This document shows positions 7,364-10,260 of a DNA stretch of 10,260 bases, piece after piece. How positions within the stretch are numbered: position 1 is the stretch's first letter; every line of letters begins with the position of its first letter. The DNA is taken from NCBI GenBank assembly GCA_017419325.1, contig JAFOLN010000354.1:1-10260 (forward strand), given 5' to 3'. A program made the translations under genes and the position numbers. The notes under the pieces were generated by a model. That model made no database searches. It worked only from the letters and a program-made list of their open reading frames with translations, and was not told where the DNA came from. The stretch comes from Clostridia bacterium (GTDB lineage: Bacteria; Bacillota; Clostridia; Oscillospirales; RGIG577).

Positions 7364-7396
7364 TGCCCGCCGCGGACTTTCTGTCCGCGGCGGGCA
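7364..7396 (+). terminator. Hairpin terminator of the NfeD-SPFH operon
   Basis: A 14-bp perfect stem (7364-7377 with 7383-7396, core GCCCGCCGCGGAC) with loop TTTCT begins five bases after the SPFH stop. The following AAATGCTTTAA lacks a real T-run, so it may terminate weakly or mainly protect the 3' end of the message. Confidence 0.65.
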
Positions 7397-7440
7397 AATG
7401 CTTTAACCCTTGTCGATAAGGCAAAGATAAAAAAGACATG

Positions 7441-7469
7441 TTGCGAAAAATGAAATAAGATAATATAAT
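7441..7469 (+). promoter_or_regulatory. Sigma-A type promoter of the lipoprotein gene
   Basis: TTGCGA (7441-7446) and a perfect TATAAT (7464-7469) are separated by 17 bases. The predicted leader of about 55 bases contains a small CCCC-ATCA-GGGG hairpin (7488-7499) before the AAGGAG ribosome site. Confidence 0.75.
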
Positions 7470-7528
7470 ATGCGTATAAGATTAAACCCCCATCAGGGGA
7501 GAATATAATAAAAAAGGAGTTTTCGAAA

Positions 7529-8752
7529 ATGAAGATCACAAAGAAATCGGTGCTCTGCATCGCTTTGGCGGCTGTGCTTGCGCTTTCGCTTGCGGCATGC
7601 CAGAACTCGAAGCAGAAGGAAGACGTGGTCGTTACGAACGGTGATTATTCGCTGACCGTTCCCGGCGATTACGCTGACCTTGTTGCGGCAGAAGCACCCG
7701 AGGCAGACGCAGACGGCATACTTTTCACCGTTTCCGAGAAGGCGTCCGTTGAAGCGGCGGAAGCCCGCGGCGAGACCGACATCGGCGCAGGCTGGCTTTT
7801 CGACATCGGCACCATAACCGAGGACGAGCTTCATCAGCGTCTTTGCAATGACATGTCCGGACAGGAAGTATTCGCAAAGGACGCAAACGGCACCTGCTAC
7901 ATGCTCTATCATCCCACCGACGTCCGCATTGAGCGCGAGGGCGACATAACGGACGACGACATGGCGCAGTGGAGCGCGCTCAATGAATGGGCCGCATCCG
8001 TTCCCGAGAGCTTTATTGCAAACAATGAGGGCCTCGTATCCGAGAAGCGCGGCAATTCCGAGATGGACATCTACTTAAACCGCGCGGCTTACATGGATGA
8101 CACCATCTATACCATAAGCACCAACGAGTTCGGCCCCAAGACCGGCGACAGCGACGCGGCAAAGCCCTTCGTTGACGTGCTCACCAAGGGCGCGAGCCTT
8201 GAATACCTTGACATAAGCGAGGTACCCGACGGCGAGTATGTTGTGCTTTACTTCCCGGTCGACGATATGCGCTTTGACTTCTTCTTTGCGGAGAACAAGG
8301 TAAACTACGTCCGTCGGATCTGGAGCGGAAACGAAGAGCTCTATAAGATTACATACGAGGACGGCACGACGAACGCGACCGAGGTCATGAACGACTGGTA
8401 CCATGTACTTGCGGGCGTTGACGCGGCAGAAGGCGGCGCGGACGCTGCAGGCGCGGTTTCCGACGCGGCTGACACGGCGGCAGGAGCCGCAAAGGATGCG
8501 GCAGGCACCGTTGCAGAGGCAGCTAAGGACGCTGCAAGCACGACGGCAAGCGCAGCTAAGGACGCTGCAAGCACGACGGCAAGCGCGGCCAAGGACGTTG
8601 CAAGCACGACGGCAAGCGCGGCCAAGGACGCTGCAAGCACGACGGCAAGCGCGGCCAAGGACGCTGCAAGCACGACGGCAAGCGCGGCTAAAGACGCGGC
8701 AAACACCGCGGCAGGTGCGGCAAAGGACGCAGTCGAGTCTGTGACCGAATAA
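7529..8752 (+). CDS. Lipoprotein of unknown function with C-terminal 11-residue Ala/Lys/Asp repeats
   Basis: The 407-residue product starts with a lipoprotein signal (MKITKK, a hydrophobic core, then lipobox L-A-A-C with lipidated Cys24), so the mature protein should be anchored on the outer face of the membrane. Residues about 38-295 form an acidic globular region that I do not recognise; it includes LFTVSEKASVEAAEARGE, an aromatic strand MRFDFFFAENKVNYV and ELYKITYEDGT. From about residue 300 it becomes Ala-rich, and residues 321-407 are eight 11-residue units, mostly AKDAASTTASA. These resemble LEA group 3 and YtxH-like amphipathic helices, which are often linked to desiccation or membrane association; that role is inference. 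An AAGGAG site precedes the ATG. The gene has its own promoter and terminator. Confidence 0.85.
   Translation: MKITKKSVLCIALAAVLALSLAACQNSKQKEDVVVTNGDYSLTVPGDYADLVAAEAPEADADGILFTVSEKASVEAAEARGETDIGAGWLFDIGTITEDELHQRLCNDMSGQEVFAKDANGTCYMLYHPTDVRIEREGDITDDDMAQWSALNEWAASVPESFIANNEGLVSEKRGNSEMDIYLNRAAYMDDTIYTISTNEFGPKTGDSDAAKPFVDVLTKGASLEYLDISEVPDGEYVVLYFPVDDMRFDFFFAENKVNYVRRIWSGNEELYKITYEDGTTNATEVMNDWYHVLAGVDAAEGGADAAGAVSDAADTAAGAAKDAAGTVAEAAKDAASTTASAAKDAASTTASAAKDVASTTASAAKDAASTTASAAKDAASTTASAAKDAANTAAGAAKDAVESVTE
8489..8752 (+). repeat. Eight 33-bp tandem repeats at the 3' end of the lipoprotein gene
   Basis: Units start at 8489, 8522, 8555, 8588, 8621, 8654, 8687 and 8720. Those at 8621 and 8654 are identical over 33 bases; 8588 differs from them by one base (Ala to Val); 8522 and 8555 differ from each other only in the last base. 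The outer units are diverged, and a looser unit (VSDAADTAAGA) precedes at 8456-8488. The array stays in frame and ends exactly at the stop codon. There are no spacers. Confidence 0.95.
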
Positions 8753-8763
8753 ATATGCAGATA

Positions 8764-8791
8764 TAAAAGGGCGGCGCTGCCGCTCTTTTTT
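8764..8791 (+). terminator. Intrinsic terminator of the lipoprotein gene
   Basis: AAAGGGCGGC (8766-8775) pairs with GCCGCTCTTT (8779-8788), one pair being G-T, around the loop GCT, and runs into a T stretch (8786-8791). It begins 11 bases after the stop codon. Confidence 0.88.
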
Positions 8792-8896
8792 CATGCGAAA
8801 AAACGCGCGAAAAACAGACGAAAAGATATATTTTGCACAGGAAGCAGCCTCGATTTTCGATAATTCTTCTAAAAATAATAAGCCTTTGGCTTTTGC

Positions 8897-8925
8897 TTGA
8901 AAATATCATTTTAATAGTATAAAAT
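8897..8925 (+). promoter_or_regulatory. Probable promoter of pyk
   Basis: TTGAAA (8897-8902) and TAAAAT (8920-8925) lie 17 bases apart. A slightly different pairing of TTGCTT (8893) with TATAAA (8918) is also possible. The rest of the 225-base gap between the lipoprotein and pyk genes is AT-rich and shows no gene; a small AAGCC-TTT-GGCTT hairpin lies at 8880-8892. Confidence 0.5.
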
Positions 8926-8963
8926 CAATATGTATGGATATGTTTAAGAGATATGACTCGAAG

Positions 8964-8970
8964 AAGGAGG
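8964..8970 (+). promoter_or_regulatory. Ribosome binding site of pyk
   Basis: AAGGAGG, seven bases before ATG 8978. It is close to a perfect Shine-Dalgarno sequence and fixes the pyruvate kinase start. Confidence 0.85.
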
Positions 8971-8977
8971 TCATAAT

Positions 8978-10260
8978 ATGAGAAAGACAAAGATAGTGGC
9001 AACTCTCGGTCCCTCGACCGACGACGCGGACGTGCTTCGCAGTATGCTTATTGAAGGCGTGAACGTGGTGCGCCTGAACTTTTCCCACGGCTCCCATGAG
9101 GAGCATAAGCGGCGCATTGACACGGTGAAAGCGCTTCGGCGCGAGCTTAACATCCCCCTTGCGATACTTCTTGACACGAAGGGCCCCGAAATACGCATCG
9201 GCACATTCAAAGACGGAAAGATTGAGCTTAAAGCCGGGGACGAGTTTACGCTTACGACGAGGCAGGAGGAGGGCACAGCCTCCCGCGTATCGGTTTCCTA
9301 TGGCGGCATAACGAGGGCCGTATCGCCGGGCAGCAGAATACTTATCGACGACGGCCTTGTGGAGCTCTCCGTAAAGGAGGTCTCGGGCGAGGACGTAAAG
9401 TGTGAAGTCATAAACGGCGGCGCGCTTTCGGAAAGAAAGAGCGTGAACCTGCCGGGCGTAAAGCTCGACATGCCTTACGTGAGCGAACGCGACAGAAGCG
9501 ACATACTGTTCGCCGTAAAGGAGGACGTGGACTTCATCGCCGCATCCTTCGTAAGAACCGCCCTCGATGTTCTGGAGGTGCGAAACATCCTTGACTCGAA
9601 CGGCGGCAAGCAGATAAGGATAATCTCGAAAATAGAGAGCGGCGAGGGCGTTGAGAACATGGACGCCATCTTAAAGGTCTCCGACGGCATAATGGTGGCG
9701 AGAGGCGACCTGGGCGTTGAGCTTTCCTTTGAGATGATACCGCCGCTTCAGAAGACGATAATAAAAAAGTGCCTCTCCGGCGGCAAATTCGTCATAACGG
9801 CCACGCAGATGCTTGAGTCCATGACGAAGAACCCGCGCCCCACCCGTGCCGAGGCCACGGACGTGGCGAATGCCGTATACGACGGCACCAGCGCCGTCAT
9901 GCTCTCCGGCGAGTCGGCGGTGGGCAAATACCCGGTGGAGGCCGTTAAAACGCTTGTAAAGATAGCCGAGACGACGGAAAACGACATAAATTATCAGAAC
10001 CGCTTCCGGGCGCAGGACAACAACATGATAAAGAGCATAACGAACGCCATAAGCCACGCCACGTGTCAGACGGCCTACGATGTGGGCGCGAAGGCGATAA
10101 TCACCCATACGAAGTCGGGCTTTACGGCGCTTGCCATCTCAAAATACCGTCCCACGTGCCCCATAGTCGCAACGACGGTGTCCGAAAAGGTGAAAAACCA
10201 GCTTGCCCTTGCATGGGGCGTTTACGCCGTCATGATAGAGAAGAAGAATACGACCGACGA
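8978..10260 (+). CDS. pyk: Pyruvate kinase (3' truncated by the window edge)
   Basis: The enzyme catalyses the last step of glycolysis in the cytoplasm: phosphoenolpyruvate + ADP to pyruvate + ATP. The first 427 residues are visible and the frame continues past the edge. The N-terminus MRKTKIVATLGPST and RLNFSHGS (R32, N34, S36, H37) bind substrate, phosphate and K+. LLDTKGPEIR at 64-73 carries D66, T67 and E71; Glu at this position is the K+-dependent form. The catalytic signature IISKIESGEGV contains K218 and E220, GDLGVE holds metal ligand D244, and TATQMLESM contains T276. PRPTRAEATDVANAV and MLSGESAVGKYP complete the barrel. The alpha/beta C-terminal domain starts near residue 350 and is incomplete, so the effector site and any extra C-terminal PEP-utiliser domain cannot be judged. 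There is no phosphofructokinase gene directly upstream; the gene has its own promoter. Confidence 0.97.
   Translation, partial: MRKTKIVATLGPSTDDADVLRSMLIEGVNVVRLNFSHGSHEEHKRRIDTVKALRRELNIPLAILLDTKGPEIRIGTFKDGKIELKAGDEFTLTTRQEEGTASRVSVSYGGITRAVSPGSRILIDDGLVELSVKEVSGEDVKCEVINGGALSERKSVNLPGVKLDMPYVSERDRSDILFAVKEDVDFIAASFVRTALDVLEVRNILDSNGGKQIRIISKIESGEGVENMDAILKVSDGIMVARGDLGVELSFEMIPPLQKTIIKKCLSGGKFVITATQMLESMTKNPRPTRAEATDVANAVYDGTSAVMLSGESAVGKYPVEAVKTLVKIAETTENDINYQNRFRAQDNNMIKSITNAISHATCQTAYDVGAKAIITHTKSGFTALAISKYRPTCPIVATTVSEKVKNQLALAWGVYAVMIEKKNTTD

Noticed and set aside
8489..8752. Possible CRISPR array because of regularly spaced repeats
   Set aside because: Units are directly contiguous with no unique spacers and are translated in frame as an 11-residue motif.
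8075..8794. Long minus-strand open frame with repeated Cys/Arg motifs, antisense to the lipoprotein gene
   Set aside because: It is the mirror of the 33-bp repeat array, whose length is a multiple of three and which lacks stops in several frames. The lipoprotein frame has the signal peptide, lipobox, ribosome site and terminator; the antisense frame has none of these.

Overview
The window looks like chromosomal DNA of a Gram-positive, Firmicutes-type bacterium, most likely an uncultured member of the Clostridia. The reasons are strong AGGAGG-type ribosome binding sites, sigma-A style promoters with TATAAT-like boxes and 17-base spacers, many intrinsic terminators, a lipoprotein with a classical lipobox, and Firmicutes-like housekeeping genes. 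The coding DNA is GC-rich, yet it uses ATA for Ile and CTT for Leu heavily. The genus cannot be fixed from the sequence alone.

Layout. (1) Bases 1-1686 hold the 3' part of a large tail-fibre-like or surface protein. It has a short collagen-like Gly-X-Y stretch, three similar Trp-ending beta modules and a C-terminal SGNH-hydrolase domain, and it probably marks the end of a prophage or prophage remnant. (2) A 12-bp hairpin terminator separates it from a convergent gene for a DHA2-type MFS exporter (minus strand, 1761-3170). (3) A small MutT/NudG-like Nudix hydrolase (minus, 3409-3801) ends in two consecutive terminators. (4) Divergent from it is typA/bipA (4004-5836), a ribosome-associated GTPase. 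(5) Next is a two-gene membrane operon, a short NfeD protein (5937-6419) and a stomatin-type SPFH protein (6438-7358), read from its own promoter and closed by a 14-bp hairpin. (6) A separately promoted lipoprotein gene (7529-8752) ends in eight 33-bp tandem repeats that encode an Ala/Lys/Asp-rich 11-residue motif. (7) The window ends inside a pyruvate kinase gene (8978 to the edge).

How the genes relate. Apart from NfeD-SPFH, which is a known partnership at the membrane, each gene seems to be its own transcription unit with its own promoter and/or terminator. MFS and Nudix run leftward; typA onward runs rightward. Most of the window is ordinary core genome. The parts that merit attention are the modular tail/SGNH protein at the left edge and the repeat-bearing lipoprotein, whose N-terminal domain I do not recognise and whose repeat array looks recently expanded. 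I saw no CRISPR array, tRNA, rRNA, transposase or clear new multi-gene system.
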